This document shows positions 1 through 12,009 of a DNA stretch of 64,000 nucleotides, piece after piece; position 1 is the stretch's first letter; each line of letters opens with the position of its first letter. This DNA comes from Nymphaea colorata. Taxonomy: Eukaryota > Streptophyta > Magnoliopsida > Nymphaeales > Nymphaeaceae. The notes below the pieces were generated by a model. That model made no database searches and was not told where the DNA came from. It was given only the letters and a program-made list of their open reading frames with translations. Location of the stretch: the NCBI RefSeq assembly GCF_008831285.2, contig NC_045138.2:37191115-37255114 (forward strand). Reading direction: 5' to 3'. Made by a program: the position numbers and the translations under genes.

Positions 1-85
1 TGAAAAAGCTTTGTTGAAAAGTAAATTCCAGCTTTTTCTAAGATCGGTGGAAGAACAGCATGTGAGTTCAAATGCCAACAACTTC

Positions 86-179
86 TGAATTCAAAATTTC
101 AAGAACAAATTCTTCTTTAACATATTCAAGACAATAACGGCGTACAAAATTAGTTTGAATTCAAAATTTCAAGAACAAA
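86..179. repeat. 24-bp direct repeat, two copies 70 bp apart
   Basis: The same 24 bases (TGAATTCAAAATTTC followed by AAGAACAAA) occur at 86-109 and at 156-179, with unrelated AT-rich DNA between them. This is a plain local duplication with no coding meaning that I can see. Confidence 0.8.
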
Positions 180-2094
180 CAGGTTGTGTTTGGATGACAC
201 CCAGAAAAAAAAAAACGATGTTATATATAAACCCGAGTCTGTGCTAAATTTATTTTTAAATTAGTTTTTGAAACATGATTGGGTGTCTGGTTGAGAAGAT
301 AAAACCAACATTTTCTGTGAATTTTTAGTAAACATGGTTTTGAAAATCTCATGGATTTTTACTAAACTCTGTTTCTATTGTCACCCAAACATTTTTTTTT
401 TTTAGTTAGAAATTTATATGGTGGGCTGCACACAGATGATCGTATATTATGTGCCATTTATTTGAATAAACCAATCTGAAAGTTAATATGCTTGGACCAG
501 TACAATCTAAACTAGCATGGATATAATACATTTATAAGCCGAAGAAAATCTATATTTGGTTTATAACATCCAAGACTGTCTTTTAAATTTTCGTAAGTCT
601 ATAGATGGAGTTGTGGTCTCAAGATTCCATAGAAAAAAGACTTTTCATGTCATTTTTTTTTGTTTCACATGGGTCTCAGATCCATGATGATCTTAGGATC
701 TCAAATTCATGGATTTAAAATTGGATCCTCTTAATCCAACCTTTATGGTTTTTAACGTGTAACATGGATTTAAGATCCACACTACAGAGATCCTTAGTTT
801 GAATCTTGGGAAATACATCTTTTATTGCACCCTCAAATCTAAATGCAACCTTACAATAATCAATAATCTGCTTTCATATAAAATCTCCAATATCATACAG
901 TTCAAAAGTATAGCATATCATTCAACTAAAGTGTCACGTTATCACTATTTTCAGTTCGATTTAGTTGCAACAGGATTCAAAACCGTGACCCTTTTGATGT
1001 GAACGGCTTTGCCGCAAACATTTCTTGTGTCGTTTCATCAGTTTTCTTGCCAGAAATATTCTAAGCATATCATAAAAGGGTCGTTGGAAGATGGGCATTG
1101 AATTTGGATATGCTTTCATACATCCGTTGACAACATTGATAAAGATTCTTGTTCTTACCAGCTATAGTTTGTCATTCTTTCGTTTTCTTTTCTTCCAAAA
1201 GAATTCCATCCCATCAGTAAGATGTACTTTTTTTAAAAAAAAAAAATTTAAGCAAGAGACTTAGTCGGACTCCCGGCAGCCGGCGAACACTTCCGGCGAG
1301 CCATTCCGGCGACAAGCGTGTGCACGAGCAGACGCGTCCTTTAACCTAACACCCATTTCCCACACACGTAAATCCAAGGCAAGCATGCACGCACGCGTCA
1401 CGCACATTCACATGGCCGAGTCAATGCTGTTGGTTCACCGCCCCACCAAGAAGAAGACCGTGCCCCAAAGTAATTACTTTATTGTTATTTATATATATAT
1501 ATATATATGTGTGTGAGCGCGGCGCCTTATGTACGTCATGACGTTAGGCGGACGTGCTGTTGCCTTTGAAAAACTTTTTAGAATTTAGCAATAAGAATAA
1601 CAACGACGGAAGTAATCCGTCTTTCCACCTGCTTAGGAGAAGAGCGGGTTCATTTTTTTTGAAAAAAAAAAGAAGTTTTTTCTTTTAAGGATTTTCACTC
1701 TCATCTTTTTTTTTTTTTAGCGGTCATTTTTTTTTCTACCATGAATGGTAATTTCATTATTTTGTTTTTGGAGCCTAACGAAAACTCAAAAGTCCCGTGT
1801 ACGAGGCTTAATTCCTTAAAATCTAAGCTGTTCAAAGAAAATAAAAGATAAAGGTGTATTTTTTTTGTTATTACCAAATTTTCAAGTGTGTCTTTGAAAT
1901 TTGTCCTGTTTTTTTATTTCCAATCTAGGACTAGGACCCCGCCTCCAATCTCACTCACAATTATTTAAGAGAAAAGATGAGGTCAGGGCTGATGTAGATT
2001 TTGACCCTTCTCCTTAAAGGGAGCTGCTCACCCTTTGACTACCGGCACCACCACCATCCATATCTTCGCCTTTTGGATAAGGCTGCAATGCGGG

Positions 2095-2121
2095 CCGTCC
2101 GATCCGAGAAAGATCGGACGG
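2095..2121. other. Perfect 10-bp hairpin stem
   Basis: CCGTCCGATC at 2095-2104 is followed, after a 7-base loop, by its exact reverse complement at 2112-2121. The stem is GC-rich inside AT-rich surroundings. It could be the core of a small foldback element or a terminator-like structure. No gene abuts it, so a transcript role is not supported. Confidence 0.7.
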
Positions 2122-2568
2122 TCTTAATTCCCACCCTTCGATCCAACATTTTAATTTGTTTTAAAATTTTTCAGCGGCATTGCCTTTATCACTTCAAAGT
2201 TGGTGCACTCGCATATAATTGTTGCATTATTTGTAAATAATTGAGATTTAAGATTTTTACGTTGAAAGAGATCAAGAGTCGGAAGTAACTTGGAGTTTCT
2301 AAGTGGGGGAGCTAATGTAGATTTTAGAACTCCCTTCTATAGGATCCCTATCAATTCTTTATAGGCTTCACACATTTTTTGGTTTAGATCTCTGCCGGCA
2401 AGCCCGCATGCCATGAGTCCTTGCCGAAATTGAGGTGATTTGAGATCTTAGATTCATGAACAAGGATCCTACTGCTCCTCTTGTTTGGAAGATGCATGAA
2501 TTAGGAGAAAGAATCTTCGTCTCCTTGAGTCTGTAATTTATGGATCTAAAGTAGGGCCTTCCTCTCTC

Positions 2569-2626
2569 TTTTCTTTCTTTCTTTCTTTCTCTCTTTTCTT
2601 TCTTTCTTTCTTTCTTTCTTTCTTTC
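2569..2626. repeat. (CTTT)n microsatellite
   Basis: About 58 bases of CTTT tetranucleotide repeats with one CTCT interruption near 2590. The lysine/glutamate/arginine-rich frame on the minus strand across this block is an artefact of the repeat. Confidence 0.9.
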
Positions 2627-2867
2627 ATGTGAGCAGGAGGATTACAACTTGTCACATAGAAAAGAGAACAAAAAATTACCACCAGCTTGATCAGTTATGC
2701 TACGTTCCTTGAGACATTTTTTCTTTCTTTCTACTCTTCTTGATTAGATAGATGAAAGAGATTTTAGATCTACTTAAAAAAAATCTCTGGGTTTGATAAA
2801 ATTGTATATTTGATGTGCACCTGTCATTCTACTTAGATCTAAAAAATTAATCAAGTTAAAGAGCCTC

Positions 2868-3047
2868 AGCAAGAGGCGGAGGCGGATGCAGCCAACCTAC
2901 ATAGACCTATGAAAAATTTGATTATTTTTATACTAATACTTCAAAGTAATTTTTCTTATTTATATATTCATGCCCTTTTAAAATTTTATGTTCTATATTT
3001 TATAATTAATGTCCCTTATGTAGAATTTTCTGTCTCCACCCCTTGCT
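2868..3047. mobile_element. Candidate hAT-like MITE, 180 bp
   Basis: The stretch starts AGCAAGAGGCGGAG and ends CTCCACCCCTTGCT. These are inverted repeats that match at 12 of 14 positions, and the AAGGGGTGGAG-type sequence resembles hAT terminal repeats. The interior is AT-rich and non-coding. I could not find a clean 8-bp target duplication, so the exact ends are uncertain. Confidence 0.5.
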
Positions 3048-4792
3048 TCACCGAATGGCAAGTAATCAACAAGCTGCGACTAATAAATCTGAGTGGGTTC
3101 TACCAAGTTTGTGTTTCAGTAAAAACTTGATGTTAAAATCATTCAGTAGAAATTTGATGTTAAAATTACGTCTCGAAGTTCAATACAGACTGGACGCGTG
3201 GTTCTTATATTTCTATACCAAACACTAGAGCAGGCTGATCTCCATTACAGTTCATTCAAGACATCTTATGTCGGCCGGCTATTTGCTGCTGAGAGGATGA
3301 TTTCTTCAACCTCTTATAATGATCTACAGACTGTTCACCAAACAGTCTTGCCGGTCGGAGGCGCCAGGGTCAGTAAGCACAGGACTACGGCCCCATCAAT
3401 GCCATGGTACATTAATGTGGTACCTGATGGTCCTAAGCCCTTCCTGTTCGCAACTGTTGATGCCTGTCTTTCTTTGAAGATAGAATCCAATGCACGAGCT
3501 TACATTACTCCCTCCATTAATAACCTTGAAGTAAGGATGTAAATGGGTTTTGACTATGGTCATCAGTTAAACTCATTAAAATCATATCCTGACCCACCAA
3601 CCATCGAAATCTGAAAAACTATTTGTAAATCATTTGCAACCTGGCCTAACCACCACCACAAACGGGGCTGCCAAGGCCCTAGATATTGGTGGGATGGTGG
3701 GGTAAACACAAGGGTGCATGTTCAATTCCGCCAGTCAAACTAGGTATGCATGGGGGCGTTTGGTAAAGTGTTTCTTGAATCTGTTTAAAAGATTGGGATA
3801 GATATACGAACACTGTGAATTTGTCTCAGAAGATTCATACAACACTCACATTGTGTTGAAACTGATAAGCGAGCTCATAATGCATGTTTAGCAAATGAAA
3901 CAATATAAACTCTTTTATGAATCTGAAGTAGATTCATAAAACATTTTTTTTCAACCTTTGAATCATATTCATAAAATAGTTATAAAATAGTTACATAGAT
4001 GGGTTGATTTGGATATCGAGACAAAAATGATATTTTATTTTAATGACGGATGACGTTTTATCAAAATTGAGTTTTTTTTCACAAGTCCAATTTTAAACAT
4101 AACCCAAAACTCTCCTTAAAAACCATTTCCAAGGCACAAAATGAGGCATTAATCTCATGAACTTAAGCTTGGTAATTCAAGAGCCCCAAATAGATGGGAT
4201 TCAATCGACAAACTCAACAAGCATAGCACTCAAAATATGGGAAAACTTCATAGATAAAGAGAACAAAAAAAGAAAAGACGGGTTGAAGTGCACTATTGTA
4301 TTTGTAAGAAATTTCAAAAAGATTTATAAACAAATAAAGTTGTCAAGTATCTATACTTTTTGGTGGTGGTGAAACTGAAATTGCAAAAAAAAAAAAAGTG
4401 TGGGTTGGATGGAATCCATGGAAAAAAAGAAAAAGGAAAAAGGTTGAGTCCAAGATAGATATACAGCCCACTGCATGGCAGCTCACGGAAAGCAGATAGA
4501 TGTCAGCAAAAGGACAGAGGAGAGGGCGATATTCAATTTGGGATGATGGAGTTGTTTGCGTCATCCTCGCGAAGCCAGGGCAATGGCTGTGAACCAACCT
4601 TTTACCTCCCTCCATGGGGCCCCATGCCTGCGTGCATGTGTGTGGGCGCCAGCACCCCCTCCCCACGTCACCTCCTGTCCCCTTCTTTATTAATCTTAAC
4701 ATGGGTAGACGTCCAGATGGAAGGATAGATCTTCAGTGGAGAGGACGACCCGTTCTAGGGAGAGAGAAACCTGTAAGCAGAGAGAGCCGTCT

Positions 4793-4897
4793 ACGTCACT
4801 ACGAGACAATACGTTGAGGAAGATGATGCAAAACATGCATCAGTAATACGTAACATGACGCGTGAGGAGGGGGAGATGCGTAACTACCCCATGACGT
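4793..4897 (+). promoter_or_regulatory. Three TGACG (as-1-like) motifs upstream of the glutaredoxin gene
   Basis: TGACGT-type cores lie at 4793-4798 (reverse strand, ACGTCA), 4856-4860 (TGACG) and 4892-4897 (TGACGT), all within 175 bp upstream of the TATA box. TGACG is the core bound by TGA bZIP factors, and CC-type glutaredoxins act through TGA factors, so feedback is a reasonable guess. The motifs are seen; their binding and function are inferred. Confidence 0.5.
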
Positions 4898-4963
4898 CTC
4901 CTGCAGAAGAAGGAAGAAGATCGAGCGGCTCCCCGATATTACCACGCTCCTCCCCACCCCCCA

Positions 4964-4970
4964 TATAAAT
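4964..4970 (+). promoter_or_regulatory. TATA box of the glutaredoxin gene
   Basis: TATAAAT sits 155-161 bp before the chosen start codon, in an otherwise C-rich stretch. Transcription would begin about 30 bases downstream, giving a leader of roughly 130 bases that ends in the (CAC)n run. The in-frame ATG at 4969 overlaps this box, so it cannot be in the transcript. That decides the start at 5125. Confidence 0.8.
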
Positions 4971-5083
4971 GCCTCCAACCCCCCCTCCCTTTGATTCTAC
5001 GCCTCATCGATCCCCACCCTTTCTCTCCTGGATTTCTTCCTTTATTCACTCTCTGATCACCGTCGCCGGCGCTGCTGCTACCG

Positions 5084-5123
5084 CTACCACCACCACCACC
5101 ACCACCACCACCACCACCACCAC
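5084..5123 (+). repeat. (CAC)n trinucleotide run in the glutaredoxin leader
   Basis: About 40 bases of ACC/CAC repeats end directly before the glutaredoxin start codon. Read as protein in the upstream-open frame it gives polythreonine, but the leader position makes translation unlikely. The length is likely to vary between individuals. Confidence 0.85.
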
Positions 5124-5124
5124 A

Positions 5125-5574
5125 ATGCAAAACCAGATTGGCCTTAGGCCGGTTCCTCTGGCGACGGAGCCAGCCCTCTCCGCGAAGTTCCATCCGTTGC
5201 CGGACAATTCCATCGGCAAAGTGCGTTCGTTGCTTATAGAGAACCCGACATTGGGGAACTCCCCCGGGAAGGTCCGGAAACTGATATCGGAGAACACGGT
5301 GCTGGTGCTCGGCCGGAGGGCCTGCTGCATGTGCCATGTGGTGAAGAGGCTGCTGCTCAGCCTCGGCGTCAATCCGTCGGTGTACGACCTGCCTGAGGAG
5401 GAGGAACAGCAGGTCGAGGACGAGCTGAGGTCCGCGTTCGGAGATCTGAAGGGCGGGCTCCCCCTCGTGTTCATCGGCGGCCGGCTGCTGGGCGGCCTGG
5501 ACAGTCTGATGGCTGCCCACATCTCCGGCGAGCTCGTCCCAATTCTCAAGCAAGCTGGTGCCCTTTGGCTCTAA
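5125..5574 (+). CDS. CC-type glutaredoxin (ROXY-like), single exon, 149 aa
   Basis: This is a plant-specific class III glutaredoxin, a small thioredoxin-fold protein. Known members act in nucleus and cytosol as partners of TGA bZIP factors in development and stress responses. The active site is CCMC at residues 67-70, in the context RRACCMCHVVKRLL. The glutathione-binding side is LPLVFIGGRLLGGLD, and the protein ends in ALWL (146-149), the C-terminal motif of members that bind TGA factors. Length and intron-less structure fit the family. The start at 5125 is chosen because the upstream in-frame ATG lies in the TATA box. The leader ends in a (CAC)n run immediately before the ATG. An odd feature is that residues 31-43 and 48-60 are near repeats (GKVRSLLIENPTL / GKVRKLISENTVL), a tandem duplication just before the fold. 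The class assignment is firm; the orthologue is not. Confidence 0.93.
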   Translation: MQNQIGLRPVPLATEPALSAKFHPLPDNSIGKVRSLLIENPTLGNSPGKVRKLISENTVLVLGRRACCMCHVVKRLLLSLGVNPSVYDLPEEEEQQVEDELRSAFGDLKGGLPLVFIGGRLLGGLDSLMAAHISGELVPILKQAGALWL

Positions 5575-8500
5575 AGGGCCGAAAGGCGACATACCCATCT
5601 CGACTGAAGCACTGCGGAGACGGAATCGATCTCCATTTTCATACATCCATCCTAAAAAGCAAAAAAGATTCTTTGTCCCCAAGTTTTGATGCAGTCCCAA
5701 TTCCTAGACTCTGGTGTCTCGATCAAGGGAAATCACGAGCTCGATTCCCCATGTTTCTTTCTTCCAGATTTCCTTAACTTTCCTTTTTTTTTTTCTTCTT
5801 CTTCTTCTTCTGTTTCTGCATATTTATTTATTAATGTCGCAAGAATTCGTCCCCGCTTTTGATGTAATTAAGTTTCTGTAAATATTATCCTACAAAAAGA
5901 AACTCGGAGGGATTTTTTTTCCTCTTCTTTTTTGTTTTGGGAACTGTGGCGTTTGAGAGGTTGACTTGTGGATGAGTTGATTCCTTTTTTTAATAGAATG
6001 GCAACAAGAGGTGTGATGTGTGATGACAGGCTTGCATGGTGGTATGGATACAATAAGATAAGAATAACATGTAAGCATTGACGTGATCAAATCCAACAAT
6101 ATCAGTGGGGAAAACGATGGGTAGGGGGAAATGGGGTCACCAAGAGCTACGGATGAAGGAAATTCCAAGCAACATGACAACATCATGCGCGTCATCGGCG
6201 CATCTACGAGTGATGTTGGCCAATAAATATTAGTGCTACAACACAAATGTGTGGCGAAATTTAGGCATCTACCTAGAAGTTGTCCTTGACAATTTAGGAA
6301 TGTGGGGCCAGGTAAATTCTCATAGACTGTACGTTAGATTTCAAGAAGGTGTTTCGGTAGCGGTAAAAAAAAAAAAAAAGGACGATATAAAATACTTAAG
6401 TTGAATGGTGCACTGCTACCATCATTGATATAGATGAAACTTAAACTCTAAAGCTAGAGGGAGCAGGAGGAGTCTTCCGACTCTCTTTTTTCAACACGAT
6501 AGATTGTAATATGCTCGCTCACATGAAAATCTTTGTTGAACATAGTCTTTGAAGGACAAATTCTTTTAGTGACACAAAATTTCACCCTGTTTTATATTTC
6601 AACTTACTTTTAGTAAGGAGGGTTTATGTACATGGACTACCATTGTGTATTTTTGTGTGTCCTATCAAACACCACCTCTGGAAAGGGTAAAATTAAAAAT
6701 GTAGGTCCTCCATCTTGACTCAAGAAGCCCGCTAGGGTTTCGCTTGCGCATCAAGAGAAGCTCATGAAAATTGAAATTAAGCAGCCGCACAACCGAACTG
6801 TGTCCCACTGTACCGACCCTTTTTGGTCGGTCGATTGTTTGACAAGTAAGAAGTAGGGAGGAGTTAGAGAAGGGAAGTAGCACATTGCAAGCAAGGTTTC
6901 ACATGGAAAAACAATAGCGCACCCACAATTTTCCTTTTTGCCTTTTCAAGTTGACGGCACAAATAAATTGACGTGAAAAGATTGAGATATTATGTTGGCA
7001 AGGAGACAACCTGTGTGCACGGTAGGTTCAACCAATGCAGCGAGAATGACTTTTCTCTTTTTCTTTTTCCTCCTTTTTCTTTCTAAGGCCATAAAAATGT
7101 ACTCGTGATGTGAAACTTAATCTCGCTCTCGACAATATAAAACTTGTGTGTGCCAGGCGACCTGGTTGCATCTTGGGCTCAAACACAATTACCCTTTCTT
7201 GTGTTAAGAGAGCGTAAATTGAGTGTTACGGCATTTTACTTATGACGAGTAATTACCTAATATTATACTTGTCGTGTCATATGAAACTGATCGAGGCAAT
7301 TCTATCATTAAAAAAAAAGATTAACAATATTTTAGATTTTCTAGAGAAAGCACCTGGTAACCAGGGCTGACCATTCGGGGTTTACCTCTTAAAGGATGAT
7401 ATGCTTCAAAGTTATCGAGGATGATTTTACCTAGAAAAATTTTACCTCGAGTAGAAAAGCTGGATTCCTTTTGATTTCTTCCCCAGCTTCTTTTGGGGAA
7501 CATGAAAAAAAAAAAAAAAAAACCATCCACAGAGAAGTCAAATTTCTCATGTGTTTGAGCTCCTCCCCTTTCAAACACACCCCTACGGGGTTCCTAGAAA
7601 AGGGAAACGAAGTCTATAGACTAATTGCATGAGGCTTAATTTGGACCCCATTAGATTGGAAAAAACAATTCCCTCCTCCTATGCAAAAGACAAAGAAGAT
7701 TACGTTCAACGACGTAGTAGATGAACATGGAATCGGATCACTACTTCAATCTTGATGCATACTTCTAGTGGTGCATATTTTTCATCTTTTTCGAGTGGAT
7801 GATAATGCCTCCCACAAGCATTATTGAGTCTAGTGATCATAAATATATCCAAGTTGTTGTTGCGTATGGTGAGCTTATAAATTGCATAATGACAACAATT
7901 TTGTTCGTTCTTAGGCGATCACGTGGAATACAAGTTGTCATTCTTGGGATGCAAATGAAGAGTCCCTTTCCACGACAGGTTTCAAAGTAAAGATCATGTC
8001 ATTGTTTCATTAAACACTATTAACTAGCACGGTGAGAAATTACGAACAGTGGTGAAGGCCAATATATCGATATTGTACACTTACAAACAAACAAGTAGTT
8101 GTGTTGGACTTTCCGATTTGAGTCGAAACTTAATTTTTAGAGCATCTAATATCAGCTTCTTCGAGTCTTTAGACATGGTTTCCCTCTAGCTGGTTTCATC
8201 TGTAGGCCCAATTAAAGATAAAATTCAATAAGATCCAACTCAGTGATTAGACAAAGCTGGTGCATTCATTTCATTCCCACCTCCAAAGGAAAGATCTTCC
8301 AATTCTCTCCGATCAATGATCGAATATGCTGTCATTCTCCTATTGGTCGAGAAGTCGACTCCTCGGATGGGGAAAATATTTTAGTAGTGGATGACCCTTG
8401 AACTGAACCATGATATGTTGCTATACGGCGTAATTAGATCCAAATGATTGATGGGAGAAACACTAGACGCTGCTCGCTCCCACCATCAGGGAAGACTTAT

Positions 8501-11049
8501 CCGTAAGAGAATCCAGTGTGCATAGGATGAACCGACCTCCGTTTCATTGATATCCTTCTTTTCCAAGAGGCAACTTTTTTCGTGGTCACATTTAATATTT
8601 TTGAGTGTTTATCACGTCTTTGTAAACACGATTTTACTTGAGAGTATCGTATAAATCGTGCAGTCGTGTTATCACAATCTTTTGTGTTTATCACATAATG
8701 GTAAATATGATTTTATTTGAATGTATCGTGAAACAAATCATACAGGTAATTTATGTTGTCTAACTACATATCATCTCTTTTAGTAAACATTTTTTCATTG
8801 TAAAACTAGTCCATACAGCATCTTTGTCGTAGTTAATTAAAACGAACCCTATATAGTTCATTATCATATGATTTTTTGTTCAGCTCCTAGTTGGATCGTG
8901 ATCAGAAATAATCTTGGTGATGACCTACGTCTTCCACCTTTGCTTTTATCAAAAGAAGATGAAGTTTCTGTTACATATAACATTGGACAAATTAAAGTTG
9001 ATGTTATTCTTTTCCGTCAGTTTGAAGCCTCGTTCAAGTCAAGTTTTCGTGACGCAATCTAAGTCATCATCGCTTTTCATTCATTAAACTAATTGAAACA
9101 TGTAATATTCATTTAAACCGAACTAAAGTAATTATGAAACCGTTCAGTGGGGGGAGAGAGAGAGAGGGAGAGATCGGGCCCACCAGGAAACCAAACGTGC
9201 TGTGGCGGGGTCTGCAAGCTCGGGCCCCACCATTGAAGTCCTCTTTACCAAAGCTTGGGCCCACCGCAAACTTTGTGGACGTTTAAGTTTCGTCATCCAC
9301 ACGGCATCGATGTCTCTGACGTTCGGTGTGGTCAATTCCCCCTTTTGTCTATTTATCTTTTCTTTAAAAAAAATAACAAATCCACGGCTCCTTCACATTT
9401 ATTACCATAGAGGAGTGCTCGCCTGTTTTGGTCATTATATACTGGAATATTTAAACCAAATAAATATGTAGATTATTTAATAATTTATAGTTGACATAAA
9501 CAATATAATTCAATTATTTATAAGTTTTTAGTAAGCAAGATGTTAATAACCTATTATTTGAAAATATAACTCTATGTTTTCTCTTAAATTTTTCTAATTT
9601 TTAGGGTTTTGTACTATGTTGCTGCTGTTAGCGATGATACCGACATGAGAATCAAACTAGTGATCTACCAATTTATATATCTTTATAAATATCTCTTAAA
9701 GGTGATTCATAAGTTATTAGACTAAACCAGCTTTTGAAAAAAAAAAATGGCAGGAGAATATTTGTTTCCATTATATATTACATAGAAGCCTGCCAATGAA
9801 ATTTGGTGAGTGGCTTTTTGTCATTGTCAACATACTTATTGATGAATTGTAATATACATTAGGATTTTAAGGCTCATACATTCCAAAATATCTAAACCAA
9901 CCGCCGTGATGTTTGCCCTTTAAAAGGGTCTTATTTATTAAAGTTTTTAATTGAGGACTATTTTTGTGCTTACCGAGTAAAAGTTGTGAAAAAACTGCTT
10001 GTTTCTTTTAAGAAAAATTTTCATCGAATTTTTTTTCTTTTCTTAAAAGGAAACCCATGAATGCAGCTAGCATGAACCAATACAGTATAACTACATAAAA
10101 AAAAGTTGGCTACTATTTAAGATCAGTCAGCATGAATTGGAGAGATTGTCTCTGTAAATCAAACTTTTTTTATTTTTAGCGTGGTCGTTTATTGGGAATT
10201 TACTCGTAGATCACAGCTCTCGTATTGCAAAAAGGTTTTTGAAATTGAGAATGTTAAAACATTTAAATCATTTTAACACTCAGCGCACAAAACAAATTCA
10301 AAACCACACTCAAGCATAAGCGAAACACCAAATAATAGTTTCAAACTTTTAACAAGGTAAAAAATATAAATTTTCCAAATTTTTATATAGGATAAACCAA
10401 TTTTTTAAAAATTTACATGTGAATTAAAAAAAAAAACCATTGAGGGGAAGCAAGGACCTTGCCCGCAACCCTTGGCTTTGCCCCTGCTCTCAAACTACCT
10501 TACAATCAAAACAGTTTCTGCCCCTTTTACTGTTAGGAATAGCCTAAACTTCTAATTATACACCAAAGGAAGAACATGGAGTACAAGTGTGCACCAAAAA
10601 AAAATTGATGCAAGGAATAAATGAGCCTTTAAGTTTCAGTGTTCTTCATGTTGGAGAGTATGTGGGCCACTTGTATCCCAAAGTATACTCTACTCTTTAA
10701 TTCTTCAATAGTTGGCATTTGCTACTCACTATGAAGTGACATATCAACAATTTTACTGTATGGCATCAATTTTTCTTGTCAGAAATAGAAAGGAAAGGTG
10801 AGAGGTCAAGGAAGTGCAGTAATATATTTTTTTTGTTCATAGACATAAATGTTGTTGGTCTGCTCATCATGTCTGGTTCCATGCATTTTATACTCACTTT
10901 TTGAACAAAAATTACCTTTGACTTTTTCTTAACAATATAAATCGGCATTTAGGCTATTCATTTTCTTGCCAGTAATGTATCCTTAATAACAGGATTAACA
11001 AGAGCATATACACAGCCTTCAATCAAATTCAAATGACCGGCCTCAAGGG

Positions 11050-11446
11050 TAGGGGTGAACAACGAATCCAGCTCTACTCGTTAAAGCTCGGCTCGTGAAC
11101 GAGTCGAGCTCGACGTCATGAGTAGACTCGTTCAAATAATCGAGTTGAGTTCGAACTCAACACGTAACTGCCGAGTCGAGCTCAAGCTTTAATCGAGTTT
11201 GTCGAGCATTAATCAAGTTGATATATTGAAACGAGTTTATGAGTTTGTCAAGCCTTCATCGAGTCGAGCTTGAGCTCAATACTTATATTCAAACGAGTTT
11301 GTCGAGCCTTAAACGAGTTGAGCTGAAGCTCAACACGTAACTACCGAGTCGAGCTTGAGCTGCTTCCATCAACTTGTTCTCGAGCTCGAGCAGGCCGAGT
11401 TCAAGCTGACTGAACTGGGGCGCAGCTGAGTTCATGTTCACCCCCA
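11050..11446. mobile_element. hAT-type MITE, 397 bp, with 8-bp target duplication
   Basis: The element starts TAGGGGTGAACA and ends TGTTCACCCCCA, a 12-bp terminal inverted repeat with one mismatch. It is flanked on both sides by the identical octamer CTCAAGGG (11042-11049 and 11447-11454). An 8-bp target duplication plus a YAGGGGTG-type terminus is the hallmark of the hAT superfamily. The interior has no open frame and consists of degenerate repeats around ACGAGTCGAGCTCGAGCT. It is therefore a non-autonomous element. The intact target duplication suggests that this is a true insertion and not a rearranged remnant. Confidence 0.9.
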
Positions 11447-11973
11447 CTCAAGGGGTATAGGTAACTTGGTTAGGCCTGAGGTTCAATGAGGTTTCGGTCA
11501 TCAATTTGATTCCGTCGGCACTATGTTTCTAGGATAGGGGCGCAGTGTCGAGTTGAAGGAAGAGGCAGGGAAGAAAAGGAGGCGCGGGAGGGCTTCAACT
11601 GCTCACCTGAAATTCATATCAATTTCCTGCTAATGCTTATCCGTGAGAAGCTACAGTATACTGGATAGGGCCTGCCTTTTATATTTCTTCAAGATTAAAC
11701 AATCATTATTCAATTTATGTGGTTGCTTTTAAGACACATGCATCCACGCATGAATAATGTTGTCTGACTTTCTAATACGTGATTCTTACAGGCGAACAGT
11801 AGAAAATATCATCGACGCACTTACATTAAACAAAAATTATATGCAAGACTTCTTTCTTGTGGGCGTAAGTTATCAAGCCCACGACATGAGAAGATACAAC
11901 GGCTTCCTTTGAGCAAACGGTTGACTGTTTCGTCAACATTCGGCGTCTATAATTTTATTTACAAAACTCTGTC

Positions 11974-11978
<5 letters not shown>

Positions 11979-12007
<29 letters not shown>
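11979..12007. repeat. (TA)n microsatellite
   Basis: About 29 bases of perfect TA dinucleotide repeat in AT-rich DNA. Confidence 0.9.

Positions 12008-12009
<2 letters not shown>

Larger units (their letters stand above)
1..4790. other. Gene-poor flank, no convincing gene
   Basis: No reading frame here has plant-gene features: the frames are short, many begin at non-ATG codons, and none has a recognisable domain or splice context. The stretch is AT-rich with many A and T runs. Visible structure includes a short (TA)n run near 1490-1508, a CpG-rich patch at about 1260-1420 with repeated CCGGCG motifs, a hairpin, a CTTT microsatellite and a hAT-like element, listed separately. The last few hundred bases lead into the glutaredoxin promoter. 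Confidence 0.6.

Noticed and set aside
3198-3542. 114-codon plus-strand frame
   Set aside because: No family recognised, AT-rich surroundings and no splice or promoter support. I could not support a gene.
4969-5124. N-terminal extension of the glutaredoxin with a polythreonine run
   Set aside because: Its ATG overlaps the TATA box and the run is a CAC microsatellite in the leader, so it would not be in the mRNA. The family N-terminus fits the ATG at 5125.
5046-5549. Long minus-strand frames antisense to the glutaredoxin
   Set aside because: They are shadows of a GC-rich exon; they have no domain, and valine runs come from the CAC repeat.
8868-9062. 64-codon ATG frame (WIVIRNNLGDDLRL...)
   Set aside because: It has a faint resemblance to a lipid-transfer (VPS13-type) segment, but too short and weak to call even as a fragment.
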